The position numbers and the translations under genes were made by a program. Below are positions 32,106 through 44,093 of a DNA stretch of 64,000 bases, piece after piece. The stretch comes from Azolla caroliniana (lineage: Eukaryota > Polypodiophyta): positions 1,798,001 to 1,862,000 of the forward strand of contig JBHGNT010000008.1 in assembly GCA_043228905.1 (NCBI GenBank), written 5' to 3'. The first letter of the stretch is position 1, and the number at the start of each line of letters is the position of its first letter. Under the pieces are notes generated by a model. That model had not been told where the DNA came from, did not search any database, and worked only from the letters and a program-made list of their open reading frames with translations.

Positions 32106-32862
32106 ACTACTATAATTTGATTAACTCATTCAGTTTGTCCATCAGATTGAGGATGATCGACAGAACTCATGCTAAACGTAGTTTCTAGTTTCTTAAAGAC
32201 CTGAGTCCAAAAGTCATTAGTAAACTTGGAAGCTCGATCACTAACAATATCCATCGGTAATCCATAAAAAATGAAATAACTCATCAACAAATTGATAAGC
32301 CAATTGTTGAGTGGTTACCATGGTTTTGTTAGTCAATCAACGACGACCCAAATGGCATCTTGACCCCTCTGTGTACAAGGAAAACTAACAATAAAATCGA
32401 TCGAGATACTTTCCCATTTGTTGTTCGGAATTCTGACTTATTAATCTTACATTGTAAGCATTGAGTCATGTATTTATGCACGTCAGAGCGCATCTTAGGA
32501 CAGAAAAAATACTCAATATGAGAACGCGTGTGCGTTGTATTCCAAGATGATCAACAGATGGTGCATCATGACATTCATATAGAATTTTCTATTTCACGTT
32601 TGCTAAATCTAGAACATGGACCTTTCCACTATGGTAGAGCAAACCATTTGTAATGTGAAAGGTTGTCTTCGAGGGTAGCGTGCTAGTAACGGTATCTAAA
32701 CCAGATTCAGGTTTCGTCTAGTATTTCGAGAAATAACTGTCATCAAGGTATTTCCCTCGAAGGTGATCTAAAAGATAAGATTTTATTTCCGTGAAGCTAA
32801 GCATGTTAACTTATTTAATGCGACTAAGAGCATCCGCAACGGTTTAGGGTTTATGCCGTGAA
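32106..32862 (-). pseudogene. Gypsy fragment G3: RNase H end and integrase
   Basis: Minus-strand reading gives VADALSRIK (end of RNase H), a zinc-finger segment (ECHDAPSVDHLGIQRTR), and the integrase core FIVSFPCTQRGQDAIWVVVD, SDRASKFTNDFWTQVFKKL, HPQSDGQTE, with several stops. It ends at about 32106. The N-terminal part of this pol lies on the other side of C5 (35282-35810). Confidence 0.7.
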
Positions 32863-32979
32863 ATCGCCTCAGAAGTACTCCTTGCCACCATCTGATCGAA
32901 GGCATCGTACATGACGACCAGTGGCTTTTTTGACTTCGTTTTTAAACCTTTGGAAGTGTCCGAACACTTCACTCTTTTG

Positions 32980-33862
32980 TCACATTGGATAGAGCCACGT
33001 GTGCCTGGAGAAGTCGTTAATGAAGAGCACGTAATATCGGCATCCGCCGAATGTAGCCGTCTGCGTCGGTCCCCATACGTCGGAATGGACTACGTCGAGT
33101 AGACCTTTGCTCACGTTCCGCTCTTTCGGGAATGGGTGTCGATGTTGCTTGCCGAATTGGCATGCTTCGCATACACCTTCAATCTCCTTCTCTTTGAATG
33201 TTGGGAGTCCGATGACGACTCCTTTCGATTTCATTGCTTTGAGTTTGTTGAGATTGATATGGCCGATTCGCTTGTGCCATAGCTCTATGTTAGAGTTATC
33301 TTTCGTGCTTTTTGCGAACATGGCGGATTTCATCTCGTGTGAATCAAGAATGAACATCTGGCCTTCTCTTCTTCTGTGTGTGATGATTCGGCTCTCTTTT
33401 TCGATGAAGCACCCTTCTTGGTCGAATCGTACTTGCATCCCTTGCTCAACCATTTGGCCGACCGAGACCAAATTCTTCGTGATGGTGGGAACATGCAAGA
33501 CATTTTTAATGTATGTTTGTTTACCTCTTTCGCCGAATGGAACATTGCCGATGTGCCGAATCGGGTGCATAGTGTCATCTCCGGTTTCGACATAACCGGG
33601 TCACTCCGGCTCTCGAAGTTCAAGAAACCATTCTTTATGAGATGTCATATGGTTTGAGGCTCCGGAGTCAACAAACCATACGTCCTCCGGATTGAGGGCA
33701 CTATTTGAGGTAGAGGCCGACATAGAGTTTGCTCTATGTATCATCATGAACATTCCGCCACAGTCGCAGTTGTGTGCATACATTCCGCCACGATCTTCAT
33801 AGTCAGACCTGTGCTCATACATTCCGCTATACTCTTCGTAGTCAGAAGTGTGTGCGTAATTC
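32980..33862 (-). pseudogene. C5 protease and integrase
   Basis: The protease (33864-33601) shows VWFVDSGASNHMTSHKEW after a spacer of near-repeats (YEEYSGMYEHRSDYEDRGGM). From 33570 the frame is open to 32980: NVLHVPTITKNLVSVGQ, GAG-pre-integrase ELWHKRIGHINLNKL, the HHCC region CEACQFGKQHRHPF, and the core start HSDVWGPTQTATFGG and FINDFSRHTW. It breaks before the second acidic residue. Confidence 0.82.
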
Positions 33863-34182
33863 ATGAGTTGTCAGCTTGTGGAAGCCGATTCGTGCATCTT
33901 CTTTCGACACTCTTCTTCGTGGTGGCCGAGCTTTCCGCAATATCCGCATTCAGTTGCGTTTTGATGGCTCGGGCCGGAGTGGAAGCTCCCCCTTCTTGTG
34001 AAGGTTCCTCATTGGCTTCCGTTTTGCGGCCGAAATTGGGAGTTGTTGTCATAGGTCAGACCTCATCCGCCTTGTCCTTGGCCGAATCAGCCTCTCCCTC
34101 GTCCGCGTCCTCTTCCTCCATTCGAATGTGTGTAGAGCATATGGCCTTCCGACTCATTGCTCCTTGTACGCATGTGGTTTTC

Positions 34183-34740
34183 TTAGACCAATAGCGTTGA
34201 TTGGAGCTCGAAGAAGGAGGGAGATTTCTCCCTTGCTAGAACGGCGGTTCGCATCGCGCCGAACCGTGGTGCGAGGCCGCCGAGGCATATTTGCACCATC
34301 TCATCATCATAGATATTTATGCTTATCGAACCGAGCGAGTCGCAAAGCTTCTTGATCTTCAAGGTGTATGTTGTGATGGACATGTCCCTTTGTTGAATGT
34401 TGTTCAACTCTTGGCGGAGTTGAAGCCTTCTTGCAGTTGTGTTCGCTGCAAAAATCTTTCGTAGATTTTCCCATGCCTCCTTCGGCGTCTTGGCTTCGCG
34501 AATGTAGCCGAGCATGTGATCATGAACACATTTCGCCAAGGAATACATCACGCGGCTTGCGGCTTGCTCCCATGTCGCGTATCCGGGAGCCGTTTCGACG
34601 GGTTGGTCTTCGTGCGCTCCTTTGATGTAGCTCCAATAACCTTGTCCGACAAGGTATTGGTGCATCTTGTACTCCCAGGATGCGAAGTTGTTTCGATCCA
34701 ACTTCTTGGTAGGGAGAGCGCTCCCCATTTGAGTATTCAT
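34183..34740 (-). CDS. C5 gag
   Basis: An intact 185-codon frame beginning MNTQMGSALPTKKLDRNNFA and containing SWEYKMHQYLVGQGYWSYIK, EAKTPKEAWENLRKIFA and LQLRQELNNIQQRDMS, a UBN2/copia-type gag. The zinc knuckle (CGYCGKLGHHEEEC) follows in a shifted frame near 33940. It is the best-preserved gag of the C1/C2/C5 group. A GAA-repeat leader precedes the start. Confidence 0.82.
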   Translation of the reverse strand: MNTQMGSALPTKKLDRNNFASWEYKMHQYLVGQGYWSYIKGAHEDQPVETAPGYATWEQAASRVMYSLAKCVHDHMLGYIREAKTPKEAWENLRKIFAANTTARRLQLRQELNNIQQRDMSITTYTLKIKKLCDSLGSISINIYDDEMVQICLGGLAPRFGAMRTAVLAREKSPSFFELQSTLLV

Positions 34741-34878
34741 TATGTCGATTCTTCTTCTTCTTCTTCTTCTCTCTTCAAATGCGAGCTATGTAGCGAAGCT
34801 ATGATAGCGATGGGCCGGTCCTTGGTCGTCGGCGTAGGACACAACGCACGCGGGTGGGCTAGATTGAGCTACCAAGTC

Positions 34879-34890
34879 GCTCTGATACCA
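34879..34890 (-). promoter_or_regulatory. C5 primer-binding site
   Basis: Perfect TGGTATCAGAGC on the minus strand, abutting the LTR. Confidence 0.9.
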
Positions 34891-35281
34891 TGTAAAGAAT
34901 CAAGAGATGGATTTTCTACAGCGGAATAGATATGAATTGTGTGTGTGTATGAGAGAGAGTGTGTGAGTGAGAGAGACAAGGAGTAAGACATAGAGAATAC
35001 GCAAGGTAAAGTATATTAACAAAGGAGAAAGACTCGACATTATATAAGGTGGGAGGAGGTTGCTTTATATAGTCACCCTCTCTCTTCATTAACTACAAGA
35101 CTCATGGAGCATGGGGAATGTGAAAGCTCATAAGTTATGTGTCATAGAATATGATTCTATGACTCATACTAAATGCTAGAATACAAAGTGGTGACATAAT
35201 GGTGACTCTTGACTGTTGGAGTGTCTATTCACTCTCAAGGTGAGTTCACACACTAGGCCAAGTAGAGCTTGATTCTCAACA
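34891..35281 (-). repeat. C5 5' LTR (391 bp)
   Basis: Minus strand TGTTGAGAATCAAGCTC ... TTCTTTACA. Both edges are fixed, one by the gypsy target and one by the primer site. A TATAAAG-like motif lies near 35070. Confidence 0.85.
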
Positions 35282-35810
35282 ATTCTCCATGAACCTTCCT
35301 TCTTCTTAACTGATAGAATTGGTGCAACCCAAGGTGATTTACTATACCTAATGTGGCCCGTACTCAAGTATTCCTTAAGTTGTTTAGCAATCTTATCCTC
35401 TTCTAATCGACTAAGTCAATAAGGTGGAATGCTCACAAGAGCAACACCAGTGATGAGTTCAATCTAATGCTCCACATTATGTTTTGGTCGTAAAGTAAGC
35501 TGCAATTTGTTAGAAAACACATCTTGAAAATCGTCTAAAATAGAGTCGAGTAATTGTCGTTCATAATATGGTACTTGTGTAGCGTCAATGTTAAAATAAT
35601 AAAATTGAAGCACGGGATCAATTACACATGAATAAATTGATGAACTAGAATACTCACTTAAAGATTTATAAGACACAAATGAACAAGAAGGAAGTTTGGA
35701 ACATTGAATAAAATGTTTAGAATTATCAAGTTCAAATGTGATTAAAACACGTTCTCTTTCACAAGTGGAAGGATAAGGAATATTTTGTTTGATTTTGGGG
35801 CTTTTTTTGC
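35282..35810 (-). pseudogene. Gypsy fragment G3: RT N-terminal part
   Basis: Minus-strand reading: ERERVLITFELDN, then DSILDDFQDVFSNKLQLTL, a stop, EEDKIAKQLKEYLSTGHIRY and SKSPWVAPILSVKKKEGSWR, the gypsy RT fingers. C5 interrupts just after this. A diverged match to 35755-35830 occurs at 47627-47700. Confidence 0.7.
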
Positions 35811-36109
35811 CATTTCATAAAACACCTTGATACTAGTATCACATGTTCTCAAAAACTTGATGAAAAAGTTCAAAACTTCACCATTTGGTAAAATTGAAAA
35901 ATGCCAAATTTTAGTCAAATATGAAAAGTAATTTAGTGTATTTTTAAGGAAAAATGACAACTACAATAGACATTTGGTTACGTGCGCACTTTGAACGCAA
36001 GGACGAAGTACGCACTTAACCAAGCTGCGCACTTAGGGCTTTTTAAGTCAAAAACAATTCCCCCATTTTTTTCATCTCTTCTCTTTAGCACAAAGCACAA
36101 CCCAACCAA
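35811..36109. other. Noncoding stretch upstream of the transposase pseudogene
   Basis: AT-rich, with a small cluster of CGCACTT motifs (35990-36035). No gene seen. Confidence 0.4.
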
Positions 36110-36177
36110 CCATCACAGAGACCCTCTCTTCTTCTGTAATCTCCAATCCACGTTCTTGCTCCTAAATTTGTCATTAG

Positions 36178-36949
36178 GTATGTATTTTCTTTCCTATCTA
36201 TTTTTTGTGTCTCTTTCCTATGAATGAATATGACATAAGGAAGAGGAGAGCTTCTAAATTTGTGCACAATTTAGATGGTAATGTGTTAATTATTTAGAAA
36301 TTGTGCGCAATTTCTTTAGTTCGATATCCACATATTTTGTTGTGGCTGATATGGCATGTGGTTTAGGAGAAATAATCCACATATTGGGCTGAAATAGGGT
36401 AAGAAAAATATCTATAAGTAGGATTTTGAATCCACAAAATTTGATTGATGGCTGAAATAGAGTAAGAAAAATATCCATAAGTAGACATTCGTTTGGAAGA
36501 TGTCCCTAAGCTATTAATCGATTAATCTATTAATAGCTTTCCCTTCATGTTAGTCCACATAATAAGCTATTAATCGATTAATGGCTTATTAGCTTTCTCT
36601 TCATAGACCCATGCCCAACCTATTTAATTGTAGCATTGGAACATGTAAGTTCAATTCATTTTGTGGTTCATAACATTATTTTTTCTCCAAAGCAAAGTTT
36701 CAACGAAATTAGGTCAAGATTGTATCCACATCCTAACATGTGTGCCTCCTTGATGGATAATACTCCAACTTAATTGGAGAAGACCCAATTCATTCATCTA
36801 TGAATTTTCAATTATTTGTGACTTAAAAAAGGTTGTATGCACTAAATGTCAAAGAGTTTAAACCTTCAAAAGGTTTTGAAACTCTAAACTTGATTGGTAG
36901 GGAACGAAATATTGAGGTGAATTTAGATAATTAGCATTGCATATTACAG
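36178..36949 (+). other. Predicted 5'-UTR intron of the transposase pseudogene
   Basis: Donor AG|GTATGT at 36178 follows a pyrimidine-rich leader; acceptor ATTACAG|AGATG ends at 36949, two bases before the ATG at 36952. The 772-bp interval is AT-rich and contains a ~68-bp near-repeat (GGCTGAAATAG near 36387 and 36451) and two copies of AGCTATTAATCGATTAAT (36511 and 36562). This is a splice-site reading only. Confidence 0.4.
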
Positions 36950-36951
36950 AG

Positions 36952-38576
36952 ATGAATTTAACCCATAAGCGAGGTGTTGGACTTCGTTTGAATGAGGAAC
37001 AAAGGCTACAGATTTTGGATTTAGTGGAACAACCATCGTCTCCTTCTCTTCGTAACATAGGTAGACAATTTGGTGTAAGTGAATCCGCTATTAGAAGTTT
37101 AATCAAGAAGAAAGATGAGATATGATTGCGTGCTAAACCAAAAGATCACAATGCAAGAAAAAAAACTTTTAGAGGATCAAAAGGAAAATATCCTGAATTA
37201 GAGGAACGCTTGTATTCTTGGATTGATGTATCTCATCGATTGTCAATTGCATTGCCTCCATCCGTTATTATGGAGAAGGCTCGACGATTGGCGTCAAAAA
37301 TGAATATTTCTGATGATGACTTCAAAGCAGCTTGGGGCTGGTTTAGGAAATTTCTTCATTGTCAATGTTTGAATACTATTAATTTATATGGGGAAGGAGG
37401 GGCAGCTGATAGAAATGACCCTAAATTGTTGGCTTCTTTGGAAAGGCTTTATGCTATATTCAATGAGTATGATCCTAACAATGTTTACAATATGGATGAA
37501 ATTGGTTTCTTTTTTCGATTAGCTCCAAGATATAAAGTGCTTTTACCTAGTGAAGATCCAACAACAATTCGAGGTAAGAAAAAATTGTTAGATATAGTTA
37601 CCTTAGTTGTTTGTTGTAATGCAACTGTAATTGAAAAAGTTCCAATTACTATGATTGGAAAGGCTAAGGAACCTGTTTGTATTGTTGGAAATTCATGGCC
37701 ATTACCTTATGTAGCGCAAAGAAATGCTTGGATTGATATCCCTTGCTTTGATCAAGTGGTTGTACCATTTGTTCGTTCTCGAACTAATCGCAAAGTGCTT
37801 TTAATCCTTGATAATGCAGCTACTCATGTCGAAGCATTTGAGCGTGATGCTATCAAAGTGATTTTTTCCCCGACAAATGTCACATCTTGGAAGCAACCAC
37901 TGGATATGGGAATCTTTCTTTGCTTGGATTGATATCCCTTGCTTTAATAAGTGGTTTGATCAAGTGTTTGTACCATTAGTTCGTTCTCGAACTAATCGCA
38001 AAGTGCTTTTAATCCTTGATAATGCACCTGCTCATGCCGAAGCATTTGAGCGTGATGCTATCAAAGTGATTTTTTCCCCGGCAAATGTCACATCTTGGAA
38101 GCAACCGATGGATATGGGAATCATTGCAGCTTTGAAAAAGAGGTATAAATATCATTTGCTAAGAGAAATCTTGGCATATCATGATAGTCCAGATTATGTT
38201 AAGATTTGTTTGGAAGATGTTGCTAAACGTATGAGAAGAGGCTCTATTGGTTTAGCTTTTGGAAAGTTGCCACATTTGCTAGATGTTGCGAATCTCATTG
38301 TTACTGTGTGGAATGAGATCAAGTAGGAGACAATTTTAATTGCTATAGAAAAGCAAATACTATTACATCATTTCGTGCTAATCATGTTGATTTAGAAGAC
38401 GGTGAAATGGAAGATCAATGCATTGATGATCTTGTTGCTTTGCTATGTAATTGCAATTTGCTTGAAAATGCACCTGTAGAAGAAATTCGAGATGAGATCA
38501 TGGAATGTGTAAATGCAAATTCAAATGAATCAGAAAAACTTAATCAAAATCTCCTTGAAGAGATTGATGAAGTTAT
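36952..38576 (+). pseudogene. Pogo/Tigger-type transposase pseudogene, 5' part
   Basis: N-terminal helix-turn-helix of the CENP-B/Psq type (NEEQRLQILDLVEQPSSPSL, then IGRQFGVSESAIRSLIKKK), an in-frame TGA at 37123-37125, a CENP-B-like second DNA-binding domain, then a DDE_1 nuclease with acidic residues in YNMDEIGFFFR, LLILDNA and QPMDMGI. A ~200-bp stretch including LLILDNA is tandemly duplicated (37726-37921 and 37922-38129), and the 196-bp offset shifts the frame. Another shift near 38330 leads to FNCYRKANTI, a segment usual after the catalytic domain. The frame is cut at 38576 by G2 and continues at 44508. Such genes derive from pogo DNA transposons. Confidence 0.82.
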
Positions 38577-38989
38577 TGTCACAAAATGTCAATATCGATT
38601 TGAAGTTGTAACCTATAGACAAGGGTCTCACACTCTAACCAATACACCAACTAACTTTAATTAATAAATATATTTTCATATTATTATTATTCAAGTATTA
38701 TGGGCACAAGACACAATAGATGATGGCCAAATGGCATGCATGGATATACATCAAGTGGCACACAACATGTATGCCAAATAGCCATCATGCACAATCCTAC
38801 GTACACTATATAAGTGGAAGATTTGCTTAGTGTTGAACCATTCCGGTTCAACACCAGTCTTCAGCAACCTTCTAAACTTGGTTTCCAGCAATAGAAACTC
38901 TTGTCTTCTTGTCTTGTAAGTGTCTTCTCATTTGTTATTATCTTCTTTTCTTCCAAATCAACATTGTCTTCATAGCTTGGGTCGTGACA
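38577..38989 (+). repeat. 5' LTR of G2 (413 bp)
   Basis: TATA box TATATAA at 38807-38813. A perfect 8-bp stem hairpin (GTTGAACC ATTCC GGTTCAAC, 38832-38852) begins 25 nt downstream of the TATA start, at the expected RNA start. Confidence 0.92.
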
Positions 38990-39048
38990 GTTTGAGCCGA
39001 AATCCCACATTTTTTTTCTCAAGTATCTAGTGAAGTTTTCCTGTCACA

Positions 39049-40183
39049 ATGGAGACCGTTAGTAAACAAGAGTATATGTGTATTCTCTCAGAACATGAAC
39101 TCCTAACAACAAAATTTGTAGCACTGGAACAAGAGAATCAAAAACTTCTTGGCGACTTGCAACGAGTGTTGAAAAGGCACAACAACATGAGGAACTCTCG
39201 AAACGTGTCCAACAACTTGAAGCTATTGTGTTATCTCTTCGACAACAAGCTTCAATCTCTCAAAGTTTGTTGAAGGAACCCAAAATTAGTTTACCAACAA
39301 AGTTTGATGATACAAGGTCTCAATTCTGAGGATTCTTAAATCAGGTACGCCTTATAATTTATATGCATCCCAACCGATATCCAACTGACGCAACTCGAGT
39401 GGGGTTAGTTGGAACATTATTGACAGGAACCGCACTAGCATGGTTTGCACCATTCTAGAGAAGAAATCCCCATTACTAGAAAACTTTGATACCTTTATCA
39501 ACGAATTCCAAGCTAGTTTTGGAGATACTGATAATGTAAGAACAACAATAAATAAGATACGTAGGTTGCGCCAAGGGGATCGGCTAGTCTCAGCTTACGC
39601 AGCTGATTTTCGCCTTCTTGCTTGTGATATCCCTTGGGATGAAGCGGCCTTGATGGATTTGTTTCGACATGGCTTGCGTAATGATGTTAAAGACTTGCTC
39701 TTAACATTTCATGATGAACCTAAATCACTGACAAAAGCTACTAGCCACGCAATTTGATGTGACAATCGTTTGTTCGAAAGACATTCTAAGCACCAACAAA
39801 CGTCGACATGCCTTAGATCTGAGCAAACATATGCTTCAACATTAGCCTCACTACCTTTAGGACCAATGCAAGTTCCTAATCCTAATTCTTTTAATGGACC
39901 TACTCCAATGGAGATTGATGCAACCCATCATCGAGGTTCTTTGTCTGAAGCCGAGAAACAACGACGTCGAGCAAATCAACTTTGCCTATATTGTGGTGGT
40001 CCAGGACATATAGCAATACATTGTCCACATGGACCTAAGACACAATTAAAGCAAGTAAGTGTTGTTGAGAATTTTGATTCACATTCTCTAGTCAAAGCCA
40101 ATAAACCAAGAACTCTTGTCAACGGCCCTCAGTCCAATAGTTTTGATGTTCTAAGCCAACTAGATGAGTTGTTAAACGAGTAA
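39049..40183 (+). pseudogene. G2 gag with zinc knuckle
   Basis: A short coiled-coil N-terminus (39049-39273), then after a shift the gypsy gag core at 39440-39757 (NFDTFINEFQASFGDTD, RQGDRLVSAYAADFRLL) and a stop. After another shift comes a segment ending in a CCHC knuckle, CLYCGGPGHIAIHC, near 39985-40026. At least three lesions are present. Confidence 0.8.
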
Positions 40184-40249
40184 GTCCAGCCAAAATCAGA
40201 GCCATTTGGTTAGACCAACCAAAGCATATAGAACTTGTTCCGATCTTAG

Positions 40250-40768
40250 GATCCATTTCATCAAACCGACTAAGTGAAGTTTTCACGGCACAAGTTCAAC
40301 TCAACACATCAAGATGTCATCAAGTTCTTGCATCTGCGCTCTTGGATTCAGGAGCCAACTCATGTTTCATGGATGAGGATTTTGCCACAACACAAGAAAT
40401 TCTACTCTATAAGCTTCCTCGTCTAGCATCGGTAGCAGTATTGATGGACGTTCTATTGCATCGAGAGATATTACTAAGAATCAGAGCCTATTCATGTAGT
40501 TCTTGGTAATTTAGCTACTGGCATATCTTTTAATATCATAAGCAGTCTCGAACATCCAATTGTTCTTGGGTTGTCGTGGTTTGAACTTCATAATCCAAAG
40601 ACTGATTGGAAGAAGCGTGAAATCATAGGCTCACGAGACAACAACAATTCAAGGCTCATCACCACATCAACCTCAAAGCTAACACCAAGACATATATCAA
40701 CTATCTCTCTCCAAAGATTACGTGAAGAAGCTAGAGTAGAAGCATGTTATTGTTTGCAGTGGTCATAA
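40250..40768 (+). pseudogene. G2 aspartic protease
   Basis: ALLDSGANSCFMDEDF near 40340 is the active site. The end of the domain reads HPIVLGLSWFELHNPKTDW near 40555-40611. Frames between are shifted. Confidence 0.7.
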
Positions 40769-40799
40769 ACCTGTTTTCAAACCCACAAGATTCTGATGT

Positions 40800-41894
40800 C
40801 CATTTACCATCAAAGTATCAAGAATTGTCCGATGTGTTTGATAAGGTAAAGGCCATATCATTGTCCCATTGATTTGCATTCCGAGAAGGAACCACCATGG
40901 GGACCAATTTATAACCTTTCGCCATCAGAATTGAAAGTTCTTCGAGCATATATTGATGAGAATCTTGCAAATGGCTTTATTCGACATTCTCAATCACTTG
41001 CTGGTGCTCCTATTTTTTTCGTTAAGAAGAAAGATGGCTCTTGAGGTTTGGTTGTAAATTATCGAGGCATGAACAAGGTTATGGTCCGAAATCGATATGC
41101 TCTCCCGTTGATTCCAAATCTCTTGGAATGTCTCAATGGGTCCAAATACTTCACAAGGCTAGACTTACGAGGAGCTTACAACCTTGTTTGCATTCAAGTT
41201 GGTGATGAATGGAAAACTGCTTTTCGCACGCGATATGGTCACTTCGAGTACTGTAACACAGTAATGTCATTCGGTCATACAAATGCTCCAACATTCTTTC
41301 AACATATGGCCAATGATATCTTTCGATATTTCCTTGATATCTTCATGATCATTTATTTGGATGACATATTAATCTACTCAAAGACACAAGAGGACCACGA
41401 TAACCATGTTCGACAAGTTCTACAACGATTACGGGAATTTGGTGTTTATGCCAAACTAGAGAAGTGTTGCTTTGACTACAATGAAGTGGAATTTCTAGGA
41501 TATGTGGTCTCTCCGGAAGGTATTTCTATGGATCCAAAGAAAGTACAAACTATTCTAGATTGGAAGACACCAGGCTCAGTATGTTAGTGCAATGTTTCTT
41601 AGGATTTGCAAATTTCTACCGCAAATTCATCAAGAGCTACTCACAAGTTGTTTTGCCCCTCATAGAACTAACACAAAAGAACCGAACATTTGTATGGTCG
41701 TCAAGCGCAGACAAGGAATTTGATAGCTTGAAGCAAGCATTTGAATTTGCTCCCATTTTGGTCCATGTTGACCTCAAAAAGTTGTTTATCATAGAAGTAG
41801 ATGCATCCAATTTTGCACTACGAAGTGTTTTGTTGCAAATAGCGCATGATGAGAAATTGCATCCAGTTGCATTTCATTCAAGAAAATTTCTACC
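40800..41894 (+). pseudogene. G2 reverse transcriptase
   Basis: RT begins near 40815 (YQELSDVFDK). Fingers read GAPIFFVKKKDGS, with a TGA at 41042 in place of the next codon. The palm is open from 41048 to 41587 with YFTRLDLRGAYNLV and the catalytic box MIIYLDDILIYS, then VEFLGYVVSPEGISM. After a small shift it continues with FLGFANFYRKFIKSYS into the start of RNase H (IIEVDASNFALRSVL, HPVAFHSRKF). Confidence 0.85.
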
Positions 41895-42195
41895 TCATCG
41901 CAACCCCTCGACATCCGATTCTGTTGGGGCTATCTTGGCTGGAGACATACAATCCTAAGGTGGATTGGTGTAACCACTCCATCACTTTTCCAATAAGGCC
42001 AATTCCTGCTAGGTCATGACACTCTCTTGATTCCCTTGTGGTCGAGTCCAGTTTGGTCACTACACTAGCCGTTGTGTTAGGGGACGTCACCATTCCTGTC
42101 AACAATTTACCCGTCCAATATAGCGACTTTTCCGACATCTTCAAAAAGCAGAATGCCGATCCGTTACCGGCTCATCGCCCCTAAGATTGCCCAAT
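41895..42195 (+). other. Foreign gypsy segment inside the RNase H of G2
   Basis: Between HSRKF and [16 protein letters not shown], which should be nearly adjacent, lie about 300 bp that read WLETYNPKVDWCNHSITF and then a stop, followed in another frame by [16 protein letters not shown] and [15 protein letters not shown]. These are the protease-RT junction of a different gypsy lineage. Confidence 0.7.
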
Positions 42196-43660
42196 CGAAC
42201 TCCAAGCTTGTAGAAATCAATTATGAAATCCATGACAAAGAATTGCTAGCAATTGTTGATTCTTTCGAACAATGGTGTCACTTCTTGGAAGGTTCTCCCC
42301 ACCAAATTATTGTTTACAATGATCATAAAAACCTCACATACTTTCAAAATGCTCGAGTCCTAAATCGACAACAAGCTCGGTGGGCACAATTTTTGACGCG
42401 GTTCAACTTTGTGATAACATATCGACCAGGAAACCAACAAGGTAAAGCTGACGCCTTATCACGACGCTCTTATTTTGCACCAAAACCGGGGGACCCAACT
42501 TATGACCATCAAGAACAAGTCCTTTTGAGCCTGAGTCATCTATGATTAATGGTGACAAATGTTTCTGAGACAACTTTAGATTCAAAATTTCTAGATTCTA
42601 TTCGCGCGAGCAATGGTTCAGATGATTTTGCACAAGATATTTTAGACCACATTGTTTTAGATCGTGCTTCTTGTTCACGCTCCAAGTTTTCCTGCATGTA
42701 CTATGGGAACTTTAGTTGGCATGATGGGTTGTTGTTTCGGAACAACCGTACTTATATTCCCAATGGACCTTCTCGACTCGAAGTCTTGCAGCACTGCTAT
42801 GATTCACCATTAGCTGGACATTTCGAAGTTTTGAAAACATTGGAGCTAGTTACCCAAAATTACTGGTGGCCTCAAGTTCGTCAATTTGTCATAGACTATG
42901 TTTCTACTTGTGATGTATGTTGTCAATCAAAGATGCCACGACATCGGCCATATGGTTTGTTGCACCCATTGCCTATTCCAAATGGTCCGTGCAAATCCAT
43001 TTCAATCGATTTCATCACAGATCTCCCATCTTCCCAAGATTATGATGCTATTCTTACATTGGTGGATCGCTTTACGAAAATGGCACACTTTCTTCCATGT
43101 AGGAAAGCTTTTTCTAGTTAAGAAACGACAAATCTTGTTATGTGAGAAGTTTTCAAGCATCATGGCCTTCCAGATGAAATTATTAGTGATCGTGGGCCAT
43201 AATTTATTGCGAAGTTTTGGACACACTTGAAATCCTTAGAATTTCTCGAAACTATCTTCAAGCTACCATCCTCAAATCGATGGTCAAACAGAATGCACGA
43301 ATCAAACGTTAGAACAATATCTCCGTTGCCTTATCAATTATCAACAAGATGATTGGGTGGATTTCTTACATAGGCGAATTTGCTTACAATAATTCGATCC
43401 ATTCTTCTACGGGATTCACTCCATTCTTTGCAAACACCGGATATCATCCTCGTTGGATGATTCTCGAATATCCAAAAGTCTCAAACAATCCCGATGTCAA
43501 AGATAGTTTAGAACAACTCAAAGAAGTTAAAGCCAACATTTCCGATAATTTGCTTCATACTCAAGCTAAGTACAAGAAGGTGGCAGATAAGCATCGCTTA
43601 GATTCTACACTTGAGGACCATAAGTTTAAAGTTGGTAATCAGGTGTGGTTAAAATGACGT
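42196..43660 (+). pseudogene. G2 RNase H end and integrase
   Basis: RNase H finishes with [24 protein letters not shown] at 42543-42545 interrupts the frame, which then gives the HHCC finger (SPLAGHFEVLKTLELVTQNY, CDVCCQSKMPRHRPYG), the core SISIDFITDLPSSQDYD and FTKMAHFLPC, a stop, then EIISDRGP with a stop at the next codon. The third acidic residue region (DGQTE near 43275) is out of frame. It ends with [20 protein letters not shown] and KFKVGNQVWLK. Confidence 0.82.
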
Positions 43661-43663
43661 ACT

Positions 43664-44036
43664 ATGAAAACTACTAGGCCATGTGACAAATTGGATTTCC
43701 AACATGTAGGTCCATTTGTAATCTCTCATCAAGTCAATGAGGTTGCATTTCGTCTAGACTTGCCTTCACATATGTGTCTTCATCCAGTGTTTCATGTTTC
43801 ACTATTAGAACCATGGACATCAAGTTCTATCCCAAGTCAGGTTGTTCCACCACCACCTCCACTTCAACTTGGGAAAGGACCAGAATATGAAGTAGAAGCT
43901 ATTTTGGACTCCAAGGTTATACAGAATAAGTTATATTATTTGGTAAATTGGCTTGGATTGAACATGGGAACCCGTAGCAAATTTCACTAATGCCTCTGAA
44001 CTTATATAGGAGTTTCATCGTCGTTATCCCCATTAA
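43664..44036 (+). pseudogene. G2 chromodomain tail
   Basis: After QHVGPFVISHQVNEVAFRL and CLHPVFHVSLLEPW comes YEVEAILDSKVIQNKLYYLV plus NWLGL. In the shifted frame TWEPVANFTNASEL and EFHRRYPH follow to the TAA near 44036. This is a chromodomain, which in chromoviruses guides integration to modified histones. The frameshift within it and a TAG near its end make it non-functional. Confidence 0.8.
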
Positions 44037-44093
44037 CCAAAACCTAGTTCATGCATTGCGACTCATGGAACTCGTCGTCAAAGGAGGGGATGA

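Larger units (their letters stand above)
32863..35281 (-). mobile_element. Truncated copia element C5
   Basis: Minus strand: 5' LTR 34891-35281, perfect primer site 34879-34890, gag, zinc knuckle, protease and half of integrase, cut at about 32862 after RSDGGKEYF. The rest of pol and the 3' LTR are missing, together with the RT centre and most of RNase H of the gypsy target G3, so one deletion probably removed both. C5 entered G3 within the RT codons for KKEGSWR. Confidence 0.85.
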
